A stretch of DNA of 27,801 bases from DASUBN01 sp036500225. GTDB taxonomy: Bacteria > Pseudomonadota > Gammaproteobacteria > Natronospirales > REEB76. Under the pieces are notes generated by a model that saw only the letters and a list, made by a program, of their open reading frames with translations, was not told the origin of the DNA and made no database searches. Location of the stretch: the NCBI GenBank assembly GCA_036500225.1, contig DASYCJ010000078.1, forward strand, positions 1-27,801. Reading direction: 5' to 3'. A program made the position numbers and the translations under genes. Shown here piece by piece: positions 1-6,848 of the stretch (position 1 is the first letter of the stretch; every line of letters begins with the position of its first letter).

Positions 1-1
1 G

Positions 2-622
2 TGGAGCTTCTGGGTCATGTTCGTCGGTTTCAACATCGGCTTCTTCCCCATGCACATCGTCGGCCTGCAGGGCATGCCGCGGCGCATCTACACCTATCCG
101 GTGGATGCGGGCTGGGGCACCACGAACCTGATCATCACCCACGGTGCCTACATATTCGCGGTGGGCGTGCTGCTCTTCCTCATCAACATGGTCATGAGCC
201 GACTGCGCGGCAGACCAGCTGGCGCCAATCCCTGGGACGGTGGCACGCTGGAGTGGAGCGTGTCTTCGCCGCCGCCTCCTTATAACTTCGCGCTCATCCC
301 CATCGTGGCCCGCCGCCATCCCCTCTGGGAAGAAGAACTCGGCGAGGGCCAGGATCGCAGTTCCACCAATAGACGTGGCTTCCTGCTGAACCACGGTCGC
401 GAGACCCTCGGCACCACCACTCTGGATGCAGAGCCGGACGTGATCCTGAAGATGCCGGGAGACAGTTCCATGCCGCTGCTCTTGTCCCTGGCGCTGACCG
501 CACTCTGCACCGGCCTGCTGCTGAAGCTGTGGATCCTGTTCGGCATCGGCGTCGCAGTGTCACTCGTGGCCAGCATCGTCTGGTTGTGGCCGCAGCGTTC
601 CTTGAGCCAGGTCGAGAGGTGA
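2..622 (+). CDS. ctaD: Cytochrome c oxidase subunit I (3' end only)
   Basis: C-terminal 206 residues of the catalytic heme-copper oxidase subunit of the inner membrane; the gene is cut by the left edge and its start and heme/copper ligands lie outside. Visible are the end of a helix with the family motif FFPMHIVGLQGMPRRI (residues 14-29 of the fragment), the next helix (about 39-66), and the hallmark NPWDGGTLEW followed by SPPPPYNF. Beyond the usual end there is a polar linker and then two more hydrophobic segments (about 157-197). In bo3-type and Bacillus-type caa3 oxidases two subunit III helices are carried by subunit I, and the five-helix subunit III downstream fits that arrangement. The stop is 4 nt before the ctaE ATG. 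Identity is certain; assignment to caa3 rather than bo3 rests on the neighbouring ctaG. Confidence 0.95.
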   Translation, partial: WSFWVMFVGFNIGFFPMHIVGLQGMPRRIYTYPVDAGWGTTNLIITHGAYIFAVGVLLFLINMVMSRLRGRPAGANPWDGGTLEWSVSSPPPPYNFALIPIVARRHPLWEEELGEGQDRSSTNRRGFLLNHGRETLGTTTLDAEPDVILKMPGDSSMPLLLSLALTALCTGLLLKLWILFGIGVAVSLVASIVWLWPQRSLSQVER

Positions 623-626
623 GGCC

Positions 627-1226
627 ATGAACAGCGCTGTACTCCCCGAGAAGCCCCTGCCGGTCGGCAGCAAGTCCCACCATGCCTCAGGCTGGTGGGG
701 GATGCTCACCATCGTGGCCACCGAGGCCTCGTTGTTCGCTTACCTGCTGTTCAGCTATTTCTACGTGGCGGCCCACACCACCAACCCCTGGCCCACCGGC
801 GGTCCGCCGGACCTGACGCTCGCCATCCCCGGCACGGTCATCCTCCTGGTCGGGAGCGTGGTGATGGCCTGGGGTGAGCACGGCATCCGCAAGGGCCAGA
901 ACGGGCGGCTGGCGGCGGGGCTCATCATCAGCATCCTGCTGGCGCTCCTGTTCCTGGGCATCCAGTTCTGGGAGTGGTTCCACAAGCCCTTCGCCCTGAA
1001 TTACGACGCCTACAGCTCCCTGTACTTCGTGATCACCGGTTTCCACATGGCCCACGTGGCGGTGGGCGTGGTCATGCTGGCGGTGGTGCTGCTGTGGACG
1101 CTGCTCGGGATGTTCGACTCCCGGCGCCACTCGGCGGTATCCATCGCGGTCATCTATTGGCATTTCGTCACCATCGTGTGGCTGTTCGTGTTCTTCACCT
1201 TCTACATCTCCCCGAGGCTAGCCTGA
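627..1226 (+). CDS. ctaE: Cytochrome c oxidase subunit III, five-helix form
   Basis: A 199-residue integral membrane protein of the heme-copper oxidase subunit III family, which packs against subunit I and stabilises the complex. Five hydrophobic segments are seen (about 24-48, 65-83, 94-114, 130-160, 174-195), with the conserved membrane glutamate (ATEASLFA, residue 33), the paired histidines of TGFHMAHV (140, 143) and the terminal YWHFVTIVWLF block (177-187). Mitochondrial-type subunit III has seven helices; the missing first two appear to be on the C-terminus of the upstream subunit I. The ATG follows a GAGG four bases before the upstream stop region, and the stop overlaps the next start as TGATG, so the genes are translationally coupled. 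Confidence 0.95.
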   Translation: MNSAVLPEKPLPVGSKSHHASGWWGMLTIVATEASLFAYLLFSYFYVAAHTTNPWPTGGPPDLTLAIPGTVILLVGSVVMAWGEHGIRKGQNGRLAAGLIISILLALLFLGIQFWEWFHKPFALNYDAYSSLYFVITGFHMAHVAVGVVMLAVVLLWTLLGMFDSRRHSAVSIAVIYWHFVTIVWLFVFFTFYISPRLA

Positions 1227-1669
1227 TGGCCGAGCCCATCGCCGCCGCATCCAATACTCCGCACCCGGCACCGCACCGGGAACGGACCAGCCTCTTTTGG
1301 CTGTGGTTCGGGATCTTCGCCGCGCCGGTGGCCTGGAACCTGCAACTGCTCATCGCCACGGCTTTCTCGGGCCACCTCTGCTATCCGGACCAGGAACCCC
1401 TGGGCCCGGAGGTAGGACAACATCTTTCTTGGGCATTGGGACTCATCGACGCGCTCGGCATCGTCGTGGCGCTGGTGGCCCTCGGCGTCGCCGTCGGCAG
1501 TTGGCGGCGCGTACGTGAAGAGAAGGCCGGCGGCGGACGTCATCTGCTGGATGCGGGCGAAGGGCGCACCCGGTTCATGGCCATGCTCGGCATCGTCAAC
1601 AGCCTGCTGTTCCTGCTGGCGTTGATCTTCGCTTCCTTCAACCTGTTCTTCTTCCCCATGTGCCCATGA
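1226..1669 (+). CDS. Unrecognised three-helix membrane protein of the oxidase operon
   Basis: A 147-residue protein I do not recognise as a named family. Three hydrophobic segments are visible (about 22-48, 68-92, 116-143). The first opens with FWLWFGIFAAPVAWNLQLL, and the intervening loops are polar and Arg/Lys/Gly-rich. Two cysteines stand at membrane borders: HLCYP (Cys52) and the extreme C-terminus FFPMCP (Cys146). The start is set by a TGATG overlap with ctaE, and the end overlaps ctaG as ATGA. Lying between subunit III and the copper-assembly gene ctaG, it is probably an accessory or assembly subunit of the oxidase; this is inference from position. It is too short to be a subunit II and has no CuA motif. 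Confidence 0.85.
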   Translation: MAEPIAAASNTPHPAPHRERTSLFWLWFGIFAAPVAWNLQLLIATAFSGHLCYPDQEPLGPEVGQHLSWALGLIDALGIVVALVALGVAVGSWRRVREEKAGGGRHLLDAGEGRTRFMAMLGIVNSLLFLLALIFASFNLFFFPMCP

Positions 1670-2514
1670 CGCCGGACCTCTCCTGGGACCTGCAGCCTTG
1701 GGTGATGGTGAGCCTCGCGCTCGCCTGCTATGGCTACCTGCGGGGACTGGCGCGACTCTCAGCACAAAGGCGCCGGCATGTGTTCGGTGCCTGGCGGATC
1801 GCGGCGTTCTTCGCTGGCATCGCGGTGCTGGTGGCAGCGCTGCTCTCGCCCCTGAGCTCCCTGGACGACAAACTCTTCTCCGCGCATATGGCCCAGCATC
1901 TGTTACTGATGCTGGTGGCGCCGCCACTGTTGGTCTATAGCCGGCCGGTGATGGCCTGGATGTGCGGCCTACCGGCGCCGGCGCGGCACGCCATCGGTGG
2001 CATCTGGAGCCGCGGTCGCGGTCTGCAACGTGGCATCGGAGTGCTGATGCATCCCCTGGCGGTATGGGCGCTGGCTAGCGCGGCCCTGTGGTTCTGGCAT
2101 CTGCCAGCGCCCTATGCCTGGGCCGCCGACAGCGAGGTGGTGCACACCTTCGAACACTTCTGTTTCTTCGCCACCTCACTGATGTTCTGGTCCGTGGTCA
2201 TCGAACCCTACGGCCGGCGCCATACCGACTACGGCCTTTGCCTCCTGTTCGTGGCGGCCTTCAGCGTGCAGATGGGCATGCTGGGCGCCATCCTGACCTT
2301 CGCCTCCCGCCCCCTATACGTGACCGATCTCACCCAAGCCCTGCCCTGGGGATTCACGCCCTTACAGGACCAGCAGCTGGCGGGCGTGGTCATGTGGGTG
2401 CCGGTGGGCTTGATCCATCTCAGCACCATGGCGGTGCTGTTCCTGGCCTGGCTGCAGCACGCGGAGCGACGTGCGGTAGCGGGTGTGGAACGGCTGCTGG
2501 CCGCGAACCGATAG
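1666..2514 (+). CDS. ctaG: caa3-type CtaG cytochrome c oxidase assembly protein
   Basis: A 282-residue multi-spanning inner membrane protein of the caa3_CtaG family, needed for making active caa3-type oxidase and thought to act in copper delivery; it is unrelated to the periplasmic Cox11 also called CtaG. The signature HMAQHLLLMLVAPPLL is present at residues 74-89 with its two histidines, followed by FWHLPAPYAW, the VVHTFEHFCFF histidine pair and a late QDQQLAGVVMWVPVG helix. About seven hydrophobic segments are seen. A GTG at 1660 is in frame, but the ATG at 1666 forms an ATGA overlap with the upstream stop and is preferred. Only 14 nt separate its stop from the porin start, with a Shine-Dalgarno in the gap. 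Confidence 0.93.
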   Translation: MTPDLSWDLQPWVMVSLALACYGYLRGLARLSAQRRRHVFGAWRIAAFFAGIAVLVAALLSPLSSLDDKLFSAHMAQHLLLMLVAPPLLVYSRPVMAWMCGLPAPARHAIGGIWSRGRGLQRGIGVLMHPLAVWALASAALWFWHLPAPYAWAADSEVVHTFEHFCFFATSLMFWSVVIEPYGRRHTDYGLCLLFVAAFSVQMGMLGAILTFASRPLYVTDLTQALPWGFTPLQDQQLAGVVMWVPVGLIHLSTMAVLFLAWLQHAERRAVAGVERLLAANR

Positions 2515-2518
2515 GAGA
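2513..2518 (+). promoter_or_regulatory. Ribosome binding site of the OprD-type porin
   Basis: AGGAGA lies ten bases before the ATG at 2529, directly after the ctaG stop. It fixes the porin start and shows that this gene has its own strong initiation signal within the otherwise overlap-coupled operon. Confidence 0.75.
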
Positions 2519-2528
2519 GATAGTACGT

Positions 2529-3998
2529 ATGAAAGCTCTGATGATCTTCAAGACCGTCGCCCTGTCCCTGTTGGTGACCGGCGCCGTGGGCCTCCAGAGC
2601 ACGGCCCACGCGGACGACGGCGATGACAGCGCCTGGTCGCAACTCCTGGATGGCAGCGTGTCCGGCCGGGCGCGGCTCTATGACTACCGGCACTGGGATT
2701 TCGAGAACGCGCCCTATCCCAACCAACCCCAGGACAGCGGTCACGACGACCAGGCCACATTCCTCGGCGGCGACCTGCTGGTGCGCAGCGGCAGCCTAGC
2801 GGGATTCAGCGCGGGCCTCTCGGTCTTCACCCAGCAGCGCATCATCGACTACGCAGTACCCAATACCGAGGTATTGCCCACCAACCAGTTGGCGGAATCC
2901 TTCCTGCAGTTCCAGAGCAGCATGACCCAGTTCAAGTTCGGCCGGCAGATGATGAGCACACCCTTCGCCAACGCGGACATGTTCACCCTCACCACCCGTT
3001 CCTTCTACGGCCTATCCGGTTCCCTGCACCTGTTGGATTCGAAGGCCACGCCCCCGGACAACTTCGACGACCGCACGCCGGATGGCAATCCGCCCTCACC
3101 CTTCGATACTGCTGTGCAGCTGCCGTTCCAGGGGGACTCCAAGGCCAGTGATCCGGACCTCAAGGTCTACTTCGCCAGGATGACGCGTTACGAGAGCCGC
3201 TTCAGCGATGAGTTCACCGACACCAACCGCTACGGTCCCGGCCTGAACGCCGCGGACCCGGCGATCCCGGCCACCACCTCCGGCTTCTTCACCCTGGGTG
3301 CCCAGTACCAGCAAGGGCTGGATGCGGGCGACGTGATGGCGCGGGCCTGGTACTACGAGTTCCACGACTACGCACAGTTGGAATACCTGGAAGGCGGCTT
3401 CCAACTCCGGGATGACGGCCCGCGGCCCTTCGTGACGGCCCAATACACCCACGAGAGCGATTCGGGGGATGCGTTCGCGGGCTCCGTGGACGCGACGCTC
3501 TATGGATTGCAGGCCGGCCTCAATTTCAGCGAGGGCGACGTGGCCCTGGTGGGCGAATGGTCTCCCGACGAGCAGGGGACGTTCCGCAACGGCGGCCTCC
3601 TGCATCCCTATACGGACTTCAGCGGCGTGCTCTATGACGACACCCTGAACGACGGCTTGGAGAACCTGGGGCCTGGACATGCCTTAGGCATCCAGGGGGA
3701 CCTGCACTTGAGCAAGCAGCTCTCGCTGCACGGGAAGCTGGTGCACTACGTGGCTGACTACGGCACCAATGGATCGTTCTACGATTACTCGGGTCCCATG
3801 CACTTCTCCGGTGACAGCCTGTTGAATGGCCAGCTGGTGCCGGACCAATCCAGCAACGGCCTGGATCTCGGCGCCATCTATAAGTTCAGCGGCGACAAGC
3901 GCGGGTTCTCGCTAGGTGACGACATCGACCTGCGCAACGGCTTCGGCGGCCGCAACACGTTCGCGGAAGACCGGTTGCGCCTGGTCTATACGTTCTGA
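2529..3998 (+). CDS. OprD-family outer membrane porin
   Basis: A 489-residue secreted protein with a clear signal peptide (hydrophobic core LMIFKTVALSLLVTGAV, cleavage near HA/DD at about residue 27). The rest is rich in alternating amphipathic strands and ends in LRLVYTF; a terminal phenylalanine is the usual outer-membrane barrel sorting signal. OprD-like features are an early GxxxxRxYDY strand, a GFSAGLSVFTQQ strand, and GRQMMSTPFANADMFTLTTRSFYG, resembling the OprD GRQ...P...R...G region. OprD porins are 16- or 18-stranded channels for small nutrients, often carboxylates or amino acids. The stop overlaps the ctaB start (TGATG). A porin in a terminal oxidase operon is odd; it could supply a metal chelate or oxidase-related substrate, but nothing in the sequence proves this. 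Confidence 0.78.
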   Translation: MKALMIFKTVALSLLVTGAVGLQSTAHADDGDDSAWSQLLDGSVSGRARLYDYRHWDFENAPYPNQPQDSGHDDQATFLGGDLLVRSGSLAGFSAGLSVFTQQRIIDYAVPNTEVLPTNQLAESFLQFQSSMTQFKFGRQMMSTPFANADMFTLTTRSFYGLSGSLHLLDSKATPPDNFDDRTPDGNPPSPFDTAVQLPFQGDSKASDPDLKVYFARMTRYESRFSDEFTDTNRYGPGLNAADPAIPATTSGFFTLGAQYQQGLDAGDVMARAWYYEFHDYAQLEYLEGGFQLRDDGPRPFVTAQYTHESDSGDAFAGSVDATLYGLQAGLNFSEGDVALVGEWSPDEQGTFRNGGLLHPYTDFSGVLYDDTLNDGLENLGPGHALGIQGDLHLSKQLSLHGKLVHYVADYGTNGSFYDYSGPMHFSGDSLLNGQLVPDQSSNGLDLGAIYKFSGDKRGFSLGDDIDLRNGFGGRNTFAEDRLRLVYTF

Positions 3999-4906
3999 TG
4001 CGCGCCACGGCTGAGAGCATCGGGTCCAGCGCCCAGCCGGCAGGCTGGCGGGATTATCTCGAGCTCGGCAAGCCCAAGGTGGTGGCGCTTATCCTGTTCA
4101 CGGCGGTGGTGGGCATGTTCCTGGCGGTGCCGGGCTGGCCGGTGTTATCGAAGTTGGTGGCTGCGACTCTGGGCATCGGACTCGCCGCTTCCGGCGCCGC
4201 GGCCATCAATCATCTGCTGGACCGGCGCATCGATGCGGTCATGTACCGGACCCGGCACCGGCCCCTGCCCACCGGCAGGCTCAACGAGTCCCAGGCTCTC
4301 GGCTACGCGCTGGTACTGACGACCCTGTCCATGCTGATCCTGACGGAGCTGGTGAATCCGCTCACGGCGGCGCTCACCTTCTGCTCCCTCATCGGCTACG
4401 CCGTGGTGTATACGCTCTTCCTGAAGCGCGCCACGCCACAGAACATCGTCATCGGCGGTGCCGCGGGTGCGGCGCCGCCGCTCCTGGGCTGGGTGGCCGT
4501 CACCGGTCACGTGGCGCCCGGCGCCCTGGTGCTGTTCCTGCTCATCCTGGTATGGACGCCGCCGCACTTCTGGTCCCTGGCCATCGCCCGGCGCGAGGAC
4601 TATGCCAAGGCGGACGTACCCATGCTACCGGTGACCCACGGCGTCGCCTGCACCAAAGCCTACATCCTGGTGTACACCCTGCTGCTGGCGGCCGTGAGCG
4701 TCTTGCCATATGCAGTACATATGAGCGGTGTGACCTACGTCATGGCCGCACTGGCACTAGATGCGGTATTTCTTTGGTATGCCTGGCGGCTCCTCATGGA
4801 CGAGGACGGCGACTTGCCTATGCGCACGTTCCGCTACTCCATCTGGTATCTCGCGCTGTTGTTCGCCGCACTACTACTGGACCACTACCTGCCAACCAAC
4901 TTATGA
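3998..4906 (+). CDS. ctaB: Protoheme IX farnesyltransferase (heme O synthase)
   Basis: A 302-residue polytopic UbiA-superfamily prenyltransferase (also called CyoE) that converts heme B to heme O in the inner membrane, the first step towards the heme A of aa3-type oxidases. The first aspartate motif is NHLLDRRID (N71, D75, D79), followed by MYRTRHRPLPTGR; the second conserved region is YAKADVPMLPVTHG (about 201-214). Length matches the family. The ATG overlaps the porin stop, and its own stop overlaps the cfa start (ATGA). It supplies heme to the oxidase encoded just upstream. No ctaA (heme A synthase) is visible in the window, so heme O versus heme A use cannot be decided here. Confidence 0.96.
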   Translation: MRATAESIGSSAQPAGWRDYLELGKPKVVALILFTAVVGMFLAVPGWPVLSKLVAATLGIGLAASGAAAINHLLDRRIDAVMYRTRHRPLPTGRLNESQALGYALVLTTLSMLILTELVNPLTAALTFCSLIGYAVVYTLFLKRATPQNIVIGGAAGAAPPLLGWVAVTGHVAPGALVLFLLILVWTPPHFWSLAIARREDYAKADVPMLPVTHGVACTKAYILVYTLLLAAVSVLPYAVHMSGVTYVMAALALDAVFLWYAWRLLMDEDGDLPMRTFRYSIWYLALLFAALLLDHYLPTNL

Positions 4907-6066
4907 ATACCCAACTCCACCACCATCACCATTCCGGCTTCCACCACGGCCACGGCGAGCCCGCTTATCGCCGCGAGCTGGAAGAGCTGCTCAGCAACAC
5001 CGACGTACAGATAGACGGTCCACGCCCCTGGGACATCCAGGTGCACGATCCGCGTTTCTATCAGCGGGTACTGGCCCATGGCTCTCTCGGCCTGGGCGAG
5101 TCCTATATGGACGGCTGGTGGGACTGCCGCGAGCTGGACACACTCATCTACATGCTGCTCCGGGCGGACCTGGAGCGCTACGCCACCTGGGACCTCAGGC
5201 TCGCGGCCCTCAGGGCCCGGCTCTTCAACCTGCAGAAACTGCAGCGGGCCTTCGAAGTGGGCCGCCGGCACTACGACCTCGACACCCACATCTTCCAGGC
5301 CATGCTGGGCAAGCGCCTGGTCTACAGCTGCGGCTATTGGAAGGATGCCGAGACCCTGGATGAAGCCCAGGAAGCGAAACTCGACCTGGTCTGCCGCAAG
5401 CTGGAACTCAAGCCCGGCATGCGGGTCCTGGACATCGGCTGCGGTTGGGGCGAAGCCCTCAAGTTCGCGGCGGAGCGCTACGGTGCGCACGGTGTCGGCA
5501 TCACCATCTCGGAAGAGCAGCAGCGCTATGCGCAGCAGCTCTGCGCCGGCCTGCCGGTGGAGATCCGCCTCATGGACTACCGGGAACTGGCCGAACCCTT
5601 CGATCGGGTGTTCTCCATCGGCATGTTCGAGCACGTGGGCTACAAGAACTACCGCAGCTACATGCAGACGGTGCGGAACTGCCTCAAGCCCGACGGCCTC
5701 TCCCTGCTGCATTGCATCGGCGGGAACGAGACCGTGCACGACACGGACCCCTGGATAGACCGGTATATATTCCCCAACGGCATGCTGCCTTCGATCCGCC
5801 AGATAGGTGAAGCCATCGAAGGGCTGTTCGTGATGGAGGACTGGCATAACTTCAGCGTCGACTACGACACCACGCTCCTGGCCTGGCGCGACAACTTCGA
5901 GCAGAGCTGGCGTAGCCTCTCCAGCCGCTTCGATGAGCGCTTCCACCGCATGTGGCTCTACTACCTCGACTCCTGTGCTGCCTCCTTCCGCGCCCGCAAG
6001 AACCAGCTGTGGCAGATCGTGCTCTCGCCGGACGGCGTGCAGGGCGGATACCGGGCGCCTCGCTAG
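4903..6066 (+). CDS. cfa: Cyclopropane-fatty-acyl-phospholipid synthase with His-rich N-terminus
   Basis: A 387-residue SAM-dependent methyltransferase that adds a methylene bridge to unsaturated acyl chains of membrane phospholipids. The SAM site VLDIGCGWGEALKFA is at about 174-188. Residues matching the bicarbonate/active-site set of the family are seen: Cys in YSCGYW (about 142), Glu in MFEHVGYKNY (about 242), His in LHCIGG (about 271). The typical C-terminal SCAASFRARKNQLWQ is present. The N-terminus is unusual: five consecutive histidines at residues 6-10, then HHGHG, giving eight histidines in the first 18 residues. The ATG overlaps the ctaB stop (ATGA), so it is the last gene of the oxidase operon. 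Family assignment is firm; a role of the His head in metal binding is speculation. Confidence 0.95.
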   Translation: MNTQLHHHHHSGFHHGHGEPAYRRELEELLSNTDVQIDGPRPWDIQVHDPRFYQRVLAHGSLGLGESYMDGWWDCRELDTLIYMLLRADLERYATWDLRLAALRARLFNLQKLQRAFEVGRRHYDLDTHIFQAMLGKRLVYSCGYWKDAETLDEAQEAKLDLVCRKLELKPGMRVLDIGCGWGEALKFAAERYGAHGVGITISEEQQRYAQQLCAGLPVEIRLMDYRELAEPFDRVFSIGMFEHVGYKNYRSYMQTVRNCLKPDGLSLLHCIGGNETVHDTDPWIDRYIFPNGMLPSIRQIGEAIEGLFVMEDWHNFSVDYDTTLLAWRDNFEQSWRSLSSRFDERFHRMWLYYLDSCAASFRARKNQLWQIVLSPDGVQGGYRAPR

Positions 6067-6094
6067 GCTGCCGCCGGGCCCCGACCGCTCTGGA

Positions 6095-6114
6095 CCCCCT
6101 TTCCCCACAGGGGG
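6095..6114 (+). terminator. Possible hairpin after the oxidase operon
   Basis: CCCCCT and AGGGGG form a six-base stem around an eight-base loop 28 bases after the cfa stop. No U-run follows directly, so this is at best a weak or Rho-assisted end; the next T-rich stretch is more than 25 bases further on. Confidence 0.3.
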
Positions 6115-6196
6115 CGCGGGAGCATGAGGGAAGGAGCCGGGGTTTTCCGTTTTATGTTTAAGGGGTTTACCGGAGCGACACACGACTAGGGGATGT

Positions 6197-6222
6197 CTAT
6201 CGTCTCGACATAAGGACGATGG
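6197..6222 (+). promoter_or_regulatory. Leader hairpin next to the Shine-Dalgarno of the small orphan gene
   Basis: ATCGTC and GACGAT pair around a ten-base loop; one wobble and one more G-C pair extend the stem to eight. The 3' arm covers the upstream in-frame ATG at 6219 and the first two bases of the GGAG at 6221-6224 that serves the ATG at 6231. It could therefore modulate initiation; this is seen only as base complementarity. Confidence 0.35.
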
Positions 6223-6230
6223 AGTGTCAC

Positions 6231-6605
6231 ATGCACTACGCAGACCGGACCTTGATACAGCAGAGTTGGACCCTGAGTGGCCGTTACTTCGGCTACTGGG
6301 AAGGCGATGACCTGTGGTCCTACAACGGCCGCCACATCGGCAGGCTGCGGGGCGCCGAGATCTTCGCCCCGGATGGACGCTATATCGGCGAGATGATGGG
6401 TAACGGGCGCCTGGCGGTGCGGATGCGCAAGCTCGGCTGCTACGGGAACGCTTACATCCCCTGGCCGCCCCGTCCGGGCGAACCGCAGTTGCCGGACCAG
6501 GACCCGGGCACGCATCGCACCGGTTTCGACGACTTCCCGGGGCCGAGCGAGTTCGTGAGGTCGCTGATCTCAGCCCCAGCCTTCCCCGCCTCGATCCCCT
6601 GCTGA
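6231..6605 (+). CDS. Small orphan protein with short glycine-containing sheet repeats
   Basis: A 124-residue soluble protein with no signal peptide or membrane segment. Its first 60 residues carry a loose repeat around a Y/I...G core: SGRYFGYW, YNGRHIGRL, PDGRYIGEMMGNGR. These resemble the WG-like / four-fold beta flower repeats of small beta-propeller-like proteins. The C-terminal half is proline-rich (IPWPPRPGEPQLPDQDPG) and probably disordered. The ATG at 6231 is chosen because GGAG stands six bases upstream; an in-frame ATG at 6219 would have its AAGGA only two bases away. It stands alone between two + strand genes with gaps of about 165 and 240 bases. Function unknown. Confidence 0.7.
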   Translation: MHYADRTLIQQSWTLSGRYFGYWEGDDLWSYNGRHIGRLRGAEIFAPDGRYIGEMMGNGRLAVRMRKLGCYGNAYIPWPPRPGEPQLPDQDPGTHRTGFDDFPGPSEFVRSLISAPAFPASIPC

Positions 6606-6623
6606 ATATATCCCTGCATCGCA

Positions 6624-6649
6624 AGACTGGCGGCTCACGTCGCCAGTCT
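6624..6649 (+). terminator. Perfect nine-base stem-loop after the orphan gene
   Basis: AGACTGGCG and CGCCAGTCT form an exact stem with an eight-base loop 18 bases past the stop codon. It lacks a following U-run, so termination or 3'-end protection is plausible but not shown. Confidence 0.4.
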
Positions 6650-6704
6650 GCTCGATCCGATCCCTGTTCCCCTAAAGAGTGATCTGCCATCCCGGCGAGA
6701 GCGC

Positions 6705-6731
6705 CGCCGAGCCTCGGCGACGGTATCGCCG
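6705..6731 (+). promoter_or_regulatory. Two mutually exclusive hairpins upstream of the DUF5916 gene
   Basis: CGCCGA pairs with TCGGCG (loop GCC), while CGGCGA, built mostly from the same 3' arm, pairs with TCGCCG further on. Only one can form at a time. They lie about 120 bases before the start codon and may be upstream of the promoter; with high GC, chance is possible. Confidence 0.25.
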
Positions 6732-6790
6732 CGCCTGAGACCACAGCCTCGCTATGACCACCGGGATCAGGCCTGGTTCCCCAAAGAATA

Positions 6791-6819
6791 TTGTTTCCAT
6801 TTGTATCAAAATGTAAAAC
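6791..6819 (+). promoter_or_regulatory. Candidate promoter of the DUF5916 gene
   Basis: TTGTTT and TAAAAC are separated by 17 bases within the only strongly AT-rich patch of this gap. A partial dyad centred on CAGGCCTG (6768-6775) sits 15 bases before the -35 and could be an operator. Both hexamers match the consensus only moderately. Confidence 0.35.
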
Positions 6820-6848
6820 CTTTTAGGGGTTTGTGACATCCAAGGGAT

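Noticed and set aside
2088..2528. N-terminal extension of the porin frame into ctaG
   Set aside because: The porin has a proper signal peptide and Shine-Dalgarno at 2529; the upstream part is ctaG in another frame.
4903..4956. His-tag vector contamination at the cfa start
   Set aside because: Sequence on both sides is continuous operon, the codons are embedded in an ATGA overlap with ctaB, and no vector or protease-site sequence is present.
6124..6189. A 21-codon open frame between cfa and the orphan gene
   Set aside because: No Shine-Dalgarno of note, no recognisable peptide, and a length expected by chance.
4885..6744. A 619-codon open frame on the minus strand opposite cfa and the small orphan gene
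   Set aside because: It lies antisense to a gene with intact catalytic motifs, shows biased low-complexity composition typical of high-GC shadow frames, and matches no family I recognise.
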